A stretch of 64,000 nt of DNA from positions 11,956 to 75,955 of the forward strand of contig JBJOKE010000073.1 of NCBI GenBank assembly GCA_046046245.1, given 5' to 3'. The position numbers and the translations under genes are program-made. Below the pieces are notes generated by a model, which saw only the letters and a program-made list of their open reading frames with translations, was not told where the DNA came from and searched no databases. This DNA comes from UBA4615 sp046046245. GTDB lineage: Bacteria; Pseudomonadota; Gammaproteobacteria; Burkholderiales; Burkholderiaceae_E. How positions within the stretch are numbered: the stretch's first letter is position 1; each line of letters begins with the position of its first letter. Below are positions 24,295 to 33,477 of this stretch, in pieces.

Positions 24295-26217
24295 GTGCGT
24301 CCGACGGACATCCACGATCCCGACCATTTCCACAAGGTCGTCGATTGCCAATGGGCCTGCCCGGCCCACACCCCCGTACCCGAGTACATCCGCCTGATCG
24401 CGTCCGGCCGCCACGCCGACGCCTACATGGTCAACTGGAAGTCGAACGTGTTCCCGGGAATCCTCGGGCGCACCTGCGACCGTCCGTGCGAGCCCGCCTG
24501 CCGGCGCGGTCGCGTCGAGGACGAGAACCTGCCCTCGCCCGAACCGGTCGCGATCTGCCGCCTGAAGCGCGTCGCCGCCGACTTCAAGGGCGACATCACC
24601 GACCTGATGCCGCCGCCGGCGGCCGCGCCCATCGGCCGGCGCATCGCCTGCATCGGCGCGGGCCCGGCGTCGATGACCGTCGCGCGCGACCTCGCGCCGC
24701 TGGGCTACGACATCACCGTCTTCGACCAGGAGCCGAAGATGGGCGGCTTCATCCGCTCGCAGATCCCGCGCTTCCGGCTGCCCGAGTCGGTGATCGACGA
24801 GGAGATGGGCTGGGTGACGCGACTGGGCGACGTGAAGTTCGTCCACCGCCGGATCGACTCGCTGAAGGCGCTGCTCGCCGAGGGCTTCGACGCGGTCTTC
24901 GTCGGCTCCGGCGCGCCGCGCGGCCGCGACCTCGACGTGCCCGGCCGCAAGGAAGCGGCCGCGAACATCCACATCGGCATCGACTGGCTGAGCTCGGTGT
25001 CCTTCGGCCACGTGACGTCGATCGGCCGGCGCGTGATCGTGCTGGGCGGCGGCAACACCGCGATGGACTGCTGCCGCTCGGCCAGGCGCCTGGGCGGCGA
25101 GGACGTGAAGGTCATCGTCCGCTCGCCCTTCGACGAGATGAAGGCCTCGCCCTGGGAGAAGGAGGATGCGCAGCACGAGGGCATCCCCATCCTCGACTGC
25201 CTGGTGCCCAAGGCCGTCGAGCACCGCGACGGGAAGATCGTCGCGATGACCTTCGAGAAGGTGAAGGCCGTCTGGTCGACCGACGCGAGCGGGCAGCGCA
25301 GGCGCTCGCTGGTGCCCACCGGCGAACCCGAGCACCGCCACGAATGCGACGACGTGCTGGTGGCGATCGGCCAGGAGAACGCCTTCCCCTGGATCGAGCG
25401 CGACATCGGCCTGGAGTTCGACCGCTGGGGCCTGCCGAAGCTCGACGAGAAGACGCTGCAGTCGACGATCCCGAGCGTGTTCTTCGGCGGCGACGCGGCG
25501 CTCGGGCCCAAGAACATCATCTGGGCGGTGGCGCACGGCCACGAGGCCGCGATCTCGATCCACAAGCACCTGGACGGCGAGGATGTCTCGCAGCGCCCCG
25601 GGCCGGGGGTCACGCTCGCGTCGCAGAAGATGGGCATCCACGAGTGGGCCTACGACAACGACCCGGCGAACGACGCCCGCCACAAGGTGCCGTGGGCCGC
25701 GGCCGAGGCCGCGCTGCGCAGCATCAAGATCGAGGTGGAGCTGGGCTTCGACCCGGCCACCGCCTACAAGGAGACGCAGCGCTGCCTGAACTGCGACGTG
25801 CAGACGGTCTTCAACGAGAAGACCTGCATCGAGTGCGACGCCTGCGTCGACATCTGCCCGATGGACTGCATCACCTTCACGCCCGACGGCGAGGAGGCGG
25901 ACCTGCGGCAGCGGCTGAACGCGCCGGCGACGAACGCCGACCAGGCGCTCTACGTGTCCGGCCTGCTGAAGATGACCGGCCGCGTGATGGTCAAGGACGA
26001 GGACGTCTGCCTGCACTGCGGGCTGTGCGCCGAGCGCTGCCCGACCGGTGCCTGGGACATGCAGAAGTTCCTGCTGCAGATGACGCACGCGGGCGAGGTG
26101 CCCGGCCGCGCCGGCGCGGGCGTGAACCGCGCGCCCTATCGAACGCCGGCCACGGCCGGAGGCGGCGGCGGCGCATCGACCGTGCTGGCCGCGCCCGCCC
26201 AACGGAGGCACGCATGA
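24295..26217 (+). CDS. GltD-like FAD oxidoreductase with two extra iron-sulfur clusters
   Basis: A 640-residue protein related to the small subunit of glutamate synthase. The N-terminal cluster domain has WACPAHTPV and GRTCDRPCEPACRRG; then come the FAD fold ACIGAGPAS (about 118) and the NAD(P)H fold VLGGGNTAMD (about 250). The C-terminal ferredoxin domain binds two [4Fe-4S] clusters (CIECDACVDIC from Cys511, CLHCGLCAERC from Cys572). It would exchange electrons between NAD(P)H and the oxoacid oxidoreductase encoded next. The start is GTG at 24295, chosen over the ATG at 24223 because GGGAGGA lies just upstream. Its stop overlaps the next start (ATGA). Confidence 0.85.
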   Translation: MRPTDIHDPDHFHKVVDCQWACPAHTPVPEYIRLIASGRHADAYMVNWKSNVFPGILGRTCDRPCEPACRRGRVEDENLPSPEPVAICRLKRVAADFKGDITDLMPPPAAAPIGRRIACIGAGPASMTVARDLAPLGYDITVFDQEPKMGGFIRSQIPRFRLPESVIDEEMGWVTRLGDVKFVHRRIDSLKALLAEGFDAVFVGSGAPRGRDLDVPGRKEAAANIHIGIDWLSSVSFGHVTSIGRRVIVLGGGNTAMDCCRSARRLGGEDVKVIVRSPFDEMKASPWEKEDAQHEGIPILDCLVPKAVEHRDGKIVAMTFEKVKAVWSTDASGQRRRSLVPTGEPEHRHECDDVLVAIGQENAFPWIERDIGLEFDRWGLPKLDEKTLQSTIPSVFFGGDAALGPKNIIWAVAHGHEAAISIHKHLDGEDVSQRPGPGVTLASQKMGIHEWAYDNDPANDARHKVPWAAAEAALRSIKIEVELGFDPATAYKETQRCLNCDVQTVFNEKTCIECDACVDICPMDCITFTPDGEEADLRQRLNAPATNADQALYVSGLLKMTGRVMVKDEDVCLHCGLCAERCPTGAWDMQKFLLQMTHAGEVPGRAGAGVNRAPYRTPATAGGGGGASTVLAAPAQRRHA

Positions 26218-28067
26218 ACGCGCCGCTGAAACCCGACCAGGCCCGGCCGGCCTCGGCCCTGCGACCGATCACCGCGCTCAACGACTTCGTCGTCAAGTTC
26301 GCCAACGTCAACGGCTCGGGCTCGGCCTCGGCCAACGAGCTCTTCGCCCGCGCGATCCTGCGGATGGGCGTGCCGGTCAGCCCGCGCAACATCTTCCCCT
26401 CGAACATCCAGGGCCTGCCCACCTGGTACGAGGTACGGGTCTCGGAGAAGGGCTGGCTCGGCCGGCGCGGCGGCGTCGACATGATGGTCGCGATGAACCC
26501 GCAGACCTGGGACCGCGACGTCAAGGAGATCGAGCCCGGCGGCTACCTGTTCCACGACTCGACGAAGTTCCTGACCAAGGAGCGCTTCCGGGACGACGTG
26601 ATCGCGATCGGCATGCCGCTCACCGAGATCTGCAACGTCACCTACGGCGAGCCGCGCGAGCGGCAGCTGATGAAGAACATCGTCTGCCTGGGCGCGCTGT
26701 CGGTACTGCTGGGCATCGAGGCGAAGGCGATCGAGGAGCTGTTCGGCGAGCAGTACAAGGGCAAGGAGCGGCTGCTCGACTCCAACGTGAAGGCGCTGCA
26801 CCTCGGCCGCGACTATGCGTCGCAGTGCCTCGAGCCGATCGGCCTGAAGGTCGAGCGGCGCGATGCGGTGGGCGACCGGATCTTCATGGAGGGCAATTCG
26901 GCGGCCGCGCTGGGTGCGGTGTATGGCGGCGCGAGCGTCTGCGCGTGGTACCCGATCACCCCGAGCTCGTCGGTGGCCGAGGCCTTCACCCACTGGTGCA
27001 AGAAGCTGCGCACCGACCCCGAGACGGGCCGCTCGCGCTACGCGATCGTGCAGGCCGAGGACGAGCTGGCCTCGATCGGCATGGTGGTGGGCGCGGGCTG
27101 GAACGGCGCGCGCGCGTTCACCGCCACCTCGGGTCCCGGCGTGTCGCTGATGACCGAGTTCATCGGCCTGGCCTACTTCGCCGAGATCCCTGTCACCATC
27201 GTCAACGTGCAGCGCGGCGGCCCGTCCACCGGCATGCCCACGCGCACCCAGCAGGCCGACCTCGTCGCCTGCGCGTACGCATCGCACGGCGACACCAAGC
27301 ACGTGCTGCTTCTGCCCGAGGATCCGACCGAGTGCTTCGAGCACACGGCCGCGGCGCTCGACCTCGCCGACCGGCTGCAGACGCCGGTGTTCGTGATGAC
27401 CGACCTCGACATCGGCATGAACACGCGGCTGTGCCGCCCGATGGCCTGGGACGACACGAAGCGGATGGACCGCGGCAAGGTGATGGACTTCGAGATGCTC
27501 GACTCCGGCCGCGACTTCGGCCGCTACCTCGACGTCGACGGCGACGGGATCCCGTACCGGACCTATCCGGGCACGCACCCGACGAAGGGCGCCTACTTCA
27601 CCCGCGGCACCACGCGCAATCCGTACGCGAAGTACTCCGAGGCCGGCCCCGACTACGTCTACAACATGGAGCGGCTGCTGCGGAAGTTCGAGACCGCGAA
27701 GTCGCTGGTGCCGCAGCCGGTGGTCCGCAAGGCGAGGAAGAAGACGCCGTTCGGCGCGATCTACTTCGGCTCGACCAGCCCCGCGATGGACGAGGCGCTC
27801 GAGGTGCTCGAGGAGCACGGCGTGCCGCTCGACACGATGCGGCTGCGCGCGTTCCCGTTCCCGGAATCGGTCGAGCGCTTCATCGAGGATCACGAGACCG
27901 TCTTCGTCGTCGAGCAGAACCGCGATGCGCAGATGAAGTCGATGCTGGTCAACGAGCTGCAGGTCGATCCCGCGAAGCTCGTCTCCGTGCTGCACTACGA
28001 CGGCACCCCGATCACCGCGCGGTTCATCATCGGCCGCATCACCGCCGCCACCCGGAGCGCGAAATGA
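26214..28067 (+). CDS. korA: 2-oxoacid:acceptor oxidoreductase, gamma-alpha fusion subunit
   Basis: A 617-residue fusion. Residues about 20-210 are the gamma domain (NGSGSASANELFARAI, FPSNIQGLPTWYEVR); from about 227 the alpha domain begins with GNSAAALGAVYGG and the substrate-side motif YPITPSS. It matches KorA-type 2-oxoglutarate:ferredoxin oxidoreductases. Together with the beta subunit it oxidises a 2-oxoacid with CoA to acyl-CoA, CO2 and reduced ferredoxin. GGAGG lies six bases before the ATG; both ends overlap neighbours by four bases. Specificity for 2-oxoglutarate rather than pyruvate or branched 2-oxoacids is inferred only from family resemblance. Confidence 0.88.
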   Translation: MNAPLKPDQARPASALRPITALNDFVVKFANVNGSGSASANELFARAILRMGVPVSPRNIFPSNIQGLPTWYEVRVSEKGWLGRRGGVDMMVAMNPQTWDRDVKEIEPGGYLFHDSTKFLTKERFRDDVIAIGMPLTEICNVTYGEPRERQLMKNIVCLGALSVLLGIEAKAIEELFGEQYKGKERLLDSNVKALHLGRDYASQCLEPIGLKVERRDAVGDRIFMEGNSAAALGAVYGGASVCAWYPITPSSSVAEAFTHWCKKLRTDPETGRSRYAIVQAEDELASIGMVVGAGWNGARAFTATSGPGVSLMTEFIGLAYFAEIPVTIVNVQRGGPSTGMPTRTQQADLVACAYASHGDTKHVLLLPEDPTECFEHTAAALDLADRLQTPVFVMTDLDIGMNTRLCRPMAWDDTKRMDRGKVMDFEMLDSGRDFGRYLDVDGDGIPYRTYPGTHPTKGAYFTRGTTRNPYAKYSEAGPDYVYNMERLLRKFETAKSLVPQPVVRKARKKTPFGAIYFGSTSPAMDEALEVLEEHGVPLDTMRLRAFPFPESVERFIEDHETVFVVEQNRDAQMKSMLVNELQVDPAKLVSVLHYDGTPITARFIIGRITAATRSAK

Positions 28068-29119
28068 CCTACATCGCGAAGCCGAAGCTCCACCATCCGA
28101 CGCTCGCCCGCAACAAGGTCGGCTACCTGCGCCGCGACTACGAGGGCGCGATCTCGACGCTGTGCGCCGGCTGCGGCCACGACTCGATCTCGGCCTCGAT
28201 CGTGCAGGCCTGCTGGGAGCTCGACATCGAGCCGCACCGCGTCGCCAAGCTCTCGGGCATCGGCTGCTCGAGCAAGACGCCCGACTACTTCCTCGGCAAC
28301 TCGCACGGCTTCAACACCGTGCACGGCCGGATGCCCTCGGTGCTCACCGGCGCGAACCTCGGCAACCGGGAGCTGCTCTACCTCGGCGTCTCGGGCGACG
28401 GCGACTCGGCCTCGATCGGCCTCGGCCAGTTCGCGCACGTGATGCGACGCGGCGTGAACATGGTCTACATCGTCGAGAACAACGGCGTCTACGGCCTCAC
28501 CAAGGGCCAGTTCTCCGCCACCGCCGACCAGGGCTCGAAGTCGAAGAAGGGCGTGGTCAACGCGGATGCGCCGATCGACATGGTCTCGCTCGCGCTGCAG
28601 CTCGGCGCCACCTACGTCGCGCGCGGCTTCTCGGGCGACAAGAAGCAGCTCGTGCCGCTGATCAAGGGCGCGATGGAGCACCCGGGCGCGGCCTTCATCG
28701 ACGTGGTGAGCCCCTGCGTGGCGTTCAACAACCACGCGGGCAGCACCAAGAGCTACGAGTACGTGCGCCAGCACAACGAGGCGGTGAACCGGATCGACTT
28801 CATCGACCTCGCCGCCGAGCAGACGGCCGACGTCGTGCCGGGCGGCTACGTCGACGTGCCGCAGGCCGACGGCTCGACGATGCGGCTGCGCCGGCTCGCC
28901 GAGGGCTACGACCCGACCGACCGCGTCGCCGCGATGAACTACATCGCGCAGCACCAGGCGCGCGGCGAGGTGGTGACCGGGCTGCTCTTCGTCGACCCGC
29001 ATCCCGAGGACATGCACGCACACCTGAACACGGTGGCCACGCCGTTCAACCGGCTGGGCGAGCGCGAGCTGATCCCGGGGGCGAAGGCGCTGGAGTCGAT
29101 CAACCGGTCGCTGCGCTAG
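28064..29119 (+). CDS. korB: 2-oxoacid:acceptor oxidoreductase, beta subunit
   Basis: A 351-residue thiamine-diphosphate-binding subunit. The N-terminal CAGCGHD and GIGCSS cysteines suit a [4Fe-4S] cluster together with a later Cys in VSPCVAF. The cofactor motif is GDGDSASIGLGQF followed by VENNGVYG. It pairs with the gamma-alpha subunit encoded upstream, whose stop it overlaps (ATGA); GGAG is six bases before the start. It is the last gene of the operon and is followed by a strong stem-loop. Confidence 0.9.
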   Translation: MTYIAKPKLHHPTLARNKVGYLRRDYEGAISTLCAGCGHDSISASIVQACWELDIEPHRVAKLSGIGCSSKTPDYFLGNSHGFNTVHGRMPSVLTGANLGNRELLYLGVSGDGDSASIGLGQFAHVMRRGVNMVYIVENNGVYGLTKGQFSATADQGSKSKKGVVNADAPIDMVSLALQLGATYVARGFSGDKKQLVPLIKGAMEHPGAAFIDVVSPCVAFNNHAGSTKSYEYVRQHNEAVNRIDFIDLAAEQTADVVPGGYVDVPQADGSTMRLRRLAEGYDPTDRVAAMNYIAQHQARGEVVTGLLFVDPHPEDMHAHLNTVATPFNRLGERELIPGAKALESINRSLR

Positions 29120-29174
29120 AGGCGGAGCGACCCTGCGCTGACGGCCGACGGCTGCCGGCGCGCCGCCGACCTCG

Positions 29175-29206
29175 ACGGGCCCGCCTCGCGCGGGCCCGTT
29201 GCATTT
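29175..29206 (+). terminator. Probable terminator of the 2-oxoacid oxidoreductase operon
   Basis: Perfect 10-bp arms ACGGGCCCGC and GCGGGCCCGT (29175-29184 and 29190-29199) enclose a five-base loop, 55 bases after the korB stop. The following TTGCATTT is only moderately T-rich. Confidence 0.6.
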
Positions 29207-29273
29207 CGGGCACGACCGCGGCGCGCCGTGCTCGCCCGGCGGCGCACGCACCGCGGGCAGGTCGGCCCCCGAG

Positions 29274-30992
29274 TCAGCGCTTCGGCGCCGGGCAGGTCGC
29301 GCCGCCCGAGACGGGCAGCAGGTTGCGTCCGGAGAACGCGGCGACCTGGCAATCGCATCCGAGGTCGGCGCGGCATGCGTCGAGGGCGTGACGCCGCGCG
29401 AGCGCCGGATCGGCGGCGCAGCCGACCCAGCCGGCGTCGACGCCGGGCAGTCCGGCGACCACCGAGACCTGGCCGGCCGGACAGCCGCCGACGCTTCGGC
29501 AGACGGCCGCATCGCGACCTGCACCGGTGCGGCAGGCGGCCATCGCCGCGTCGCGCGCAACGGTCTGCGGGCACAGTGCCCCGGACGTCGGCGCGCGGCT
29601 CTCGAAGCGCTGGATGTCGAGCGAGTGCCAGTCCCCGAGCACGCGCGCCGAGGGCTGCGGCGCCTGCGGCCGCGACCGCGACGGCCGGCAGGCGGCGAGC
29701 GGCGCGCTGCCGGCGAGCGAGACCGCGGCCCGCGCGGGCGCGGACTCGGCGTGCGACGCGTCGTCGGTCCGAGCGTCGCCCGGCAGCGGCACGCGACCCG
29801 AAGCGATCGCGAGCATCGACGGCGACGTCGACGGCATCGTGCCCGCGCGGTCGAGCATCGCCCGGGCGAGGTCGAGGCTCCGGGCAGCGCCCGCCGCCGG
29901 CGGCGGCACCGCCTCGCAGGAGAGTTCGAGCCGTCCGGGAGTCGTGGGCGCGCGCTCGGCGTCGACGCGACCCGGGACCTCCAACGCGCGGCCGGCATCG
30001 CCCCGGCCCGGTGCCGCCGACGCGCGGCCGGCATCGCCCCGGCCCGGTGCCGCCGACGCGCGGCCGGCGTCGACCCGGCCCGGGGCCGCCGACGCGCTGC
30101 CGGCATCGATCCGCCCCAGGCACGCGACATCGAAGGCCGGACCGACGATCGCCAGGCGCAGCTCGCCACCGGCGTCGAGGCGCCACGCGCCGTACGCGTC
30201 CGGCAGCGACGCCACGTCGACCACCCCGGGACGCTGCCGCAGCACGTCGAGCGCGCCGTCCGCGTGGAAGCGCAGCGCGGCGCGCTCGGTACCGGGGCCC
30301 GGCGGCGCGGCTGGCCGCCATGGGGACCGGCGCAGCAGCAGCGATGCCGACGGCGGCTGCGCGTCCGGGACAGCGGCGGGACCGCCCGGCTCGGGCGTCC
30401 GTCGTGCGCTCGCCACCGGGCGGTCGCGCCCGGCATCGGCCGTCAGCGAACCCGCACCGAGCCAGTCGGCGAAGGTCGGCTCGCGTCGCGCGACCGGCGT
30501 GCCGGCCGAGACCCGCGATACCCCCATCAGCGCGATCAGCTCGCCACGATTGCGGACCGTCGCATAGTCGATCGGATCGCGACCGTACCGATCGGCCTGC
30601 AGGGGGTCGGCGCCGGCAGCGATCAGCAGCGCGACCAGTTCGGACCGGGACGGTCCGGGCGCGTCGAGCACCGCGCGGATCAGCGGCGTGCTGCCGTCCG
30701 GATCGAGCGGCACGTCCGGGCCGGTGGCCGCGACGAAGTGCCGGACCGCGGCGACATGGCCGCCGCGGATCGCGAGGTCGAGCGCACGCCGCGGGTCCAG
30801 CTCGGCCGGGTTCGACGCGATCAGCGCGTCGGCGGACGGAAGGTCCCCGGCCGCGATCAGCGTCCTCAGGCGCTGCGCCGCGGACGGTGCGTCTCCCGGC
30901 GCGGCACAGCCGGCGAGCAGGGTGCAGGCCGCGATCGCGGCGAGCAGCAGGCGCAGCGCGGCGGGTACCGGGACGCAGGTCGATCGGAACAT
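29274..30992 (-). CDS. Ankyrin-repeat lipoprotein with repetitive linker
   Basis: A 572-residue protein. A hydrophobic signal ends in the lipobox LLAGC, so it is probably a lipoprotein. About three ankyrin repeats follow (residues 35-160; DGSTPLIRAVLD, ALLIAAGADPLQADRYGRDPID). The centre holds a 12-residue repeat (GRASAAPGRGDA type) encoded by a 36-bp minisatellite. The C-terminal 130 residues contain about ten cysteines (LGCDCQVAAFSG), suggesting a disulfide-rich periplasmic domain like those in DUF4189 proteins. Function unknown; it may bind protein partners at the envelope. The gene stands alone, tail to tail with the korB operon. Confidence 0.75.
   Translation of the reverse strand: MFRSTCVPVPAALRLLLAAIAACTLLAGCAAPGDAPSAAQRLRTLIAAGDLPSADALIASNPAELDPRRALDLAIRGGHVAAVRHFVAATGPDVPLDPDGSTPLIRAVLDAPGPSRSELVALLIAAGADPLQADRYGRDPIDYATVRNRGELIALMGVSRVSAGTPVARREPTFADWLGAGSLTADAGRDRPVASARRTPEPGGPAAVPDAQPPSASLLLRRSPWRPAAPPGPGTERAALRFHADGALDVLRQRPGVVDVASLPDAYGAWRLDAGGELRLAIVGPAFDVACLGRIDAGSASAAPGRVDAGRASAAPGRGDAGRASAAPGRGDAGRALEVPGRVDAERAPTTPGRLELSCEAVPPPAAGAARSLDLARAMLDRAGTMPSTSPSMLAIASGRVPLPGDARTDDASHAESAPARAAVSLAGSAPLAACRPSRSRPQAPQPSARVLGDWHSLDIQRFESRAPTSGALCPQTVARDAAMAACRTGAGRDAAVCRSVGGCPAGQVSVVAGLPGVDAGWVGCAADPALARRHALDACRADLGCDCQVAAFSGRNLLPVSGGATCPAPKR
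29950..30129. repeat. 36-bp in-frame minisatellite within the ankyrin lipoprotein gene
   Basis: Two identical 36-bp units (29986-30021 and 30022-30057) are followed by one with three changes (30058-30093) and flanked by degenerate units (29950-29985, 30094-30129). Each unit encodes 12 residues, so copy changes keep the frame. Confidence 0.9.
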
Positions 30993-31111
30993 CGCAGGGG
31001 GGGCGGGCGCGCACGGCGCGGGCGAACGATCATCCGGCCACGCCGCGACGCACGCACAGGCACTCGGTCACGATCGCCGGCCACGAGGCCCGCGGCCCCA
31101 CGGCGCGGCGC

Positions 31112-32359
31112 TCAGCGCGCGGTCGCTCGCGTCTCCGACGTCGGCTGCAGGCGGTCGCGCCGGGCGAGCCCGGGAAACAGCCGGATCCACGCGGCAACCA
31201 CGACGAGCGTGCCCAGGCCGCCCAGCACCACCGCCGGCACCGGCCCGAGCCAGGCCGCGACCACGCCCGACTCGAACTCGCCGATCTGGTTCGATGCGCC
31301 GATGAACACCGAGTTGACCGCGCCGACGCGACCGCGCATCTCGTCGGGCGTCTCGAGCTGCACGATCGACATGCGGATCACGACGCTGACCATGTCGGCG
31401 GCACCCAGCACCACGAGCGCCGCGAACGACAGCGGCATCGACGCCGACAGGCCGAAGACGACCGTGGCCGCGCCGAAGACCGCGACCGCGGCGAACAGCA
31501 GCGGGCCGATCGCGCGGTCGAGCGGCCGGCGCGACAGCCACAGCGCGACCGCGAGCGCGCCGACCGCGGGTGCCGAGCGCAGCAGGCCCAGGCCCCAGGG
31601 GCCGGTGTGCAGGATGTCCTTCGCGTAGATGGGCAGCAGCGCGGTCGCGCCGCCGAGCAGCACCGCGAACATGTCGAGCGAGATCGCGCCGAGCAGTGCG
31701 GGGCGCGAGCGGATGAAGGCGATGCCGGCGAACAGGTAGGCGCGGTCGACGCGCGGCCGCGGCGCGGCGACGTCGCGCCGCTCGGGCACGCGCAGCGCCA
31801 TCAGGCCCGCCGCGACGTAGACGAGGCCCGCGGCCGCGTAGGTGGCCTGCGCACCGGCCACGTAGAGCAGGCCGCCGAGCGCCGGGCCGGCGATGGTGGC
31901 CGCCTGGTGCGCGGAACTCGCCAGCGCGACCGCGCGCGACAGCATCGACTCGGGCACGAGCGTGGGCAGCAGCGACTGCGCGGCCGGCATCTCGAACGCC
32001 CGCGTGGCACCCAGCACCAGCACGAAGGCGAACAGCGCCTCGCGGCTCGCCCAGCCCCCGGCGGTCGCCGCGGCGAGCGCGAGCGTGGCCACGCCCTGCA
32101 GCACCCGGCAGCCTGCGAGGATCAGGCGGCGGTCGTGGCGGTCGACGATCGGGCCGACCGCGAACATCAGCGCCAGGCTCGGCAGGAACTGGACGAGGCC
32201 CACCAGGCCGAGGTCGAACGCGCTGCCGGTGAGCTCGTACATCTGCCAGCCGACCGCGACGACCTGCACCTGCGCGGCGAGCGTGGCCGCCAGCCGTGAC
32301 AGCCAGTAGACGCGGTACGCCGGAAGCGACAGGGGGCCGGCGGCGCGGTCGGGGGGCAT
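31112..32359 (-). CDS. MFS efflux transporter, EntS-like
   Basis: A 415-residue protein with about 12 hydrophobic helices and the MFS_3 (enterobactin exporter-like) pattern: YRVYWLSRLAATLAAQVQVVAVGWQMYELTGSAFDLGLVG is split by the first loop, then GPIVDRHDRRLIL after helix 2 and RSAPAVGALAVALWLSRRPL in the C-terminal half. It probably exports a small molecule across the inner membrane. The ATG at 32359 has TATCAT six bases upstream and no Shine-Dalgarno sequence. It lies 45 bases after the stop of the LysR-family gene on the same strand. Confidence 0.85.
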   Translation of the reverse strand: MPPDRAAGPLSLPAYRVYWLSRLAATLAAQVQVVAVGWQMYELTGSAFDLGLVGLVQFLPSLALMFAVGPIVDRHDRRLILAGCRVLQGVATLALAAATAGGWASREALFAFVLVLGATRAFEMPAAQSLLPTLVPESMLSRAVALASSAHQAATIAGPALGGLLYVAGAQATYAAAGLVYVAAGLMALRVPERRDVAAPRPRVDRAYLFAGIAFIRSRPALLGAISLDMFAVLLGGATALLPIYAKDILHTGPWGLGLLRSAPAVGALAVALWLSRRPLDRAIGPLLFAAVAVFGAATVVFGLSASMPLSFAALVVLGAADMVSVVIRMSIVQLETPDEMRGRVGAVNSVFIGASNQIGEFESGVVAAWLGPVPAVVLGGLGTLVVVAAWIRLFPGLARRDRLQPTSETRATAR

Positions 32360-32365
32360 CGGCCG

Positions 32366-32371
32366 ATGATA
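32366..32371 (-). promoter_or_regulatory. -10-like hexamer six bases before a start codon
   Basis: On the minus strand TATCAT is followed by CGGCCG and then the ATG of the MFS gene at 32359. It lies between the stop of the LysR gene and the MFS start, so the transporter could have its own leaderless promoter. Confidence 0.4.
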
Positions 32372-32403
32372 CCGACCGGGCCGCGGCGCTCCGGCGGCGG
32401 CGC

Positions 32404-33441
32404 TCAGTCCGCGCCGGCGATCGCGGCCGGCGGCACCTCCTCGGAGCCGTGCACGTCGAAGGCCTCGCGCGCCGCGTCCGCCACCACGCGACGCAGCCAG
32501 GCGTGCGAGGGCCGCGCAGTGTTCCGGTGGTGCCAGAGCTGGTCGACGTGGACGATCGGCAGGTCCATCGGCAGGTCGCGCATCGTCAGCCGCGACGCGA
32601 TGCCGGTGGTCGGTACGAAGCGCCGCGGCAGCACGGTCAGCAGGTCGGTCGATCCGACCACCTGCCCGGCGGTGAAGAACTGGTTCACCGTCAGGACCAC
32701 GCGGCGGCGGCGGCCGAGCGCGGCCAGCGCCTCGTCGACGAAACCGTAGGGCCGGCCGGAGAAGCTCACCAGCAGGTGGCGGGCCGCGCAGTACCGGTCG
32801 AGGTCCAGCGGCCCGGTCGCCAGCGGGTGACCGCCCCGCATCACGCAGACGTACTCGCTGTCGTAGAGGCGCTCGTGCTCGACCGGGTCGGGTGTGCCCT
32901 CCTGCATCGCGGCGCTGTCGATCGCGGCGATCGCGGCCGGGAAGTAGCCGATCGCCAGGTCGAGCTCACCGGTCGACAGCAGTGCCCTCGGATCGCGGGT
33001 CAGCAGGGGCCGCACCCGGAGCGACAGCCCGGGCGCCGCCGCCTCCAGGCGCCGTACGAGCGGCGGCATGAGGGTCGCCGCGGTCGCGTCGGCCATCGCG
33101 AGCACGAAGCTGTCGCGCGAGGCGGCCGCGTCGAAGAAGCCCGTGCCCACCGCCGCCCGCAGCGACTCCAGTGCGGCACGCACCGCCGGCCAGAGCTCGA
33201 GCGCGCGCGGCGTGGGCTGGACGCCGTAGCCGGCGCGGACGACCAGCTCGTCGTGCAGCGCGTCGCGCAGGCGGCGCAGCGCGTTGCTGACGGCCGGCTG
33301 GGTCATCGCCAGGGTCTGGGCCGCGCGCGTGAGGTTGCGCTCGGCCATCACCTCGTCGAACACGCGCAACAGGTTCAGGTCCAGTGTCCGGAAGTTGACC
33401 GGGACCGACGGTCGATCCACAGGAATGAATGGCTTGTTCAA
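32404..33441 (-). CDS. LysR-family transcriptional regulator
   Basis: A 345-residue LysR protein, NodD/NahR-like at the N terminus: FRTLDLNLLRVFDEVMAE leads the winged helix-turn-helix (about 15-75; NLTRAAQTLAMTQPAVSNALRRLR), followed by a ligand-binding domain typical for about 200 residues. No ATG exists at the right place; the frame begins with TTG at 33441, which has TAGAAT exactly six bases upstream. A GTG seven codons later (33420) is the alternative. It is divergent from a small gene at 33564 across a spacer with two inverted repeats, where it probably binds. Confidence 0.88.
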   Translation of the reverse strand: MNKPFIPVDRPSVPVNFRTLDLNLLRVFDEVMAERNLTRAAQTLAMTQPAVSNALRRLRDALHDELVVRAGYGVQPTPRALELWPAVRAALESLRAAVGTGFFDAAASRDSFVLAMADATAATLMPPLVRRLEAAAPGLSLRVRPLLTRDPRALLSTGELDLAIGYFPAAIAAIDSAAMQEGTPDPVEHERLYDSEYVCVMRGGHPLATGPLDLDRYCAARHLLVSFSGRPYGFVDEALAALGRRRRVVLTVNQFFTAGQVVGSTDLLTVLPRRFVPTTGIASRLTMRDLPMDLPIVHVDQLWHHRNTARPSHAWLRRVVADAAREAFDVHGSEEVPPAAIAGAD

Positions 33442-33477
33442 ACAACTATTCTATTCATGAATGACTTCGATTTCCAA
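33434..33477 (-). promoter_or_regulatory. LysR gene promoter and candidate operator
   Basis: The minus strand reads TTGGAA, 18 bases, TAGAAT, six bases, then the TTG start. Two inverted repeats overlap this: the palindrome ATTCATGAAT (33453-33462) and TTGTT-CA-AACAA (33434-33445). LysR regulators usually bind such dyads in the divergent spacer and repress their own gene. The stretch is unusually A+T-rich for this genome. Confidence 0.5.

Noticed and set aside
29950..30129. CRISPR-like array of 36-bp repeats
   Set aside because: The units are directly adjacent with no spacers, encode a regular 12-residue peptide in frame and no cas genes are nearby.
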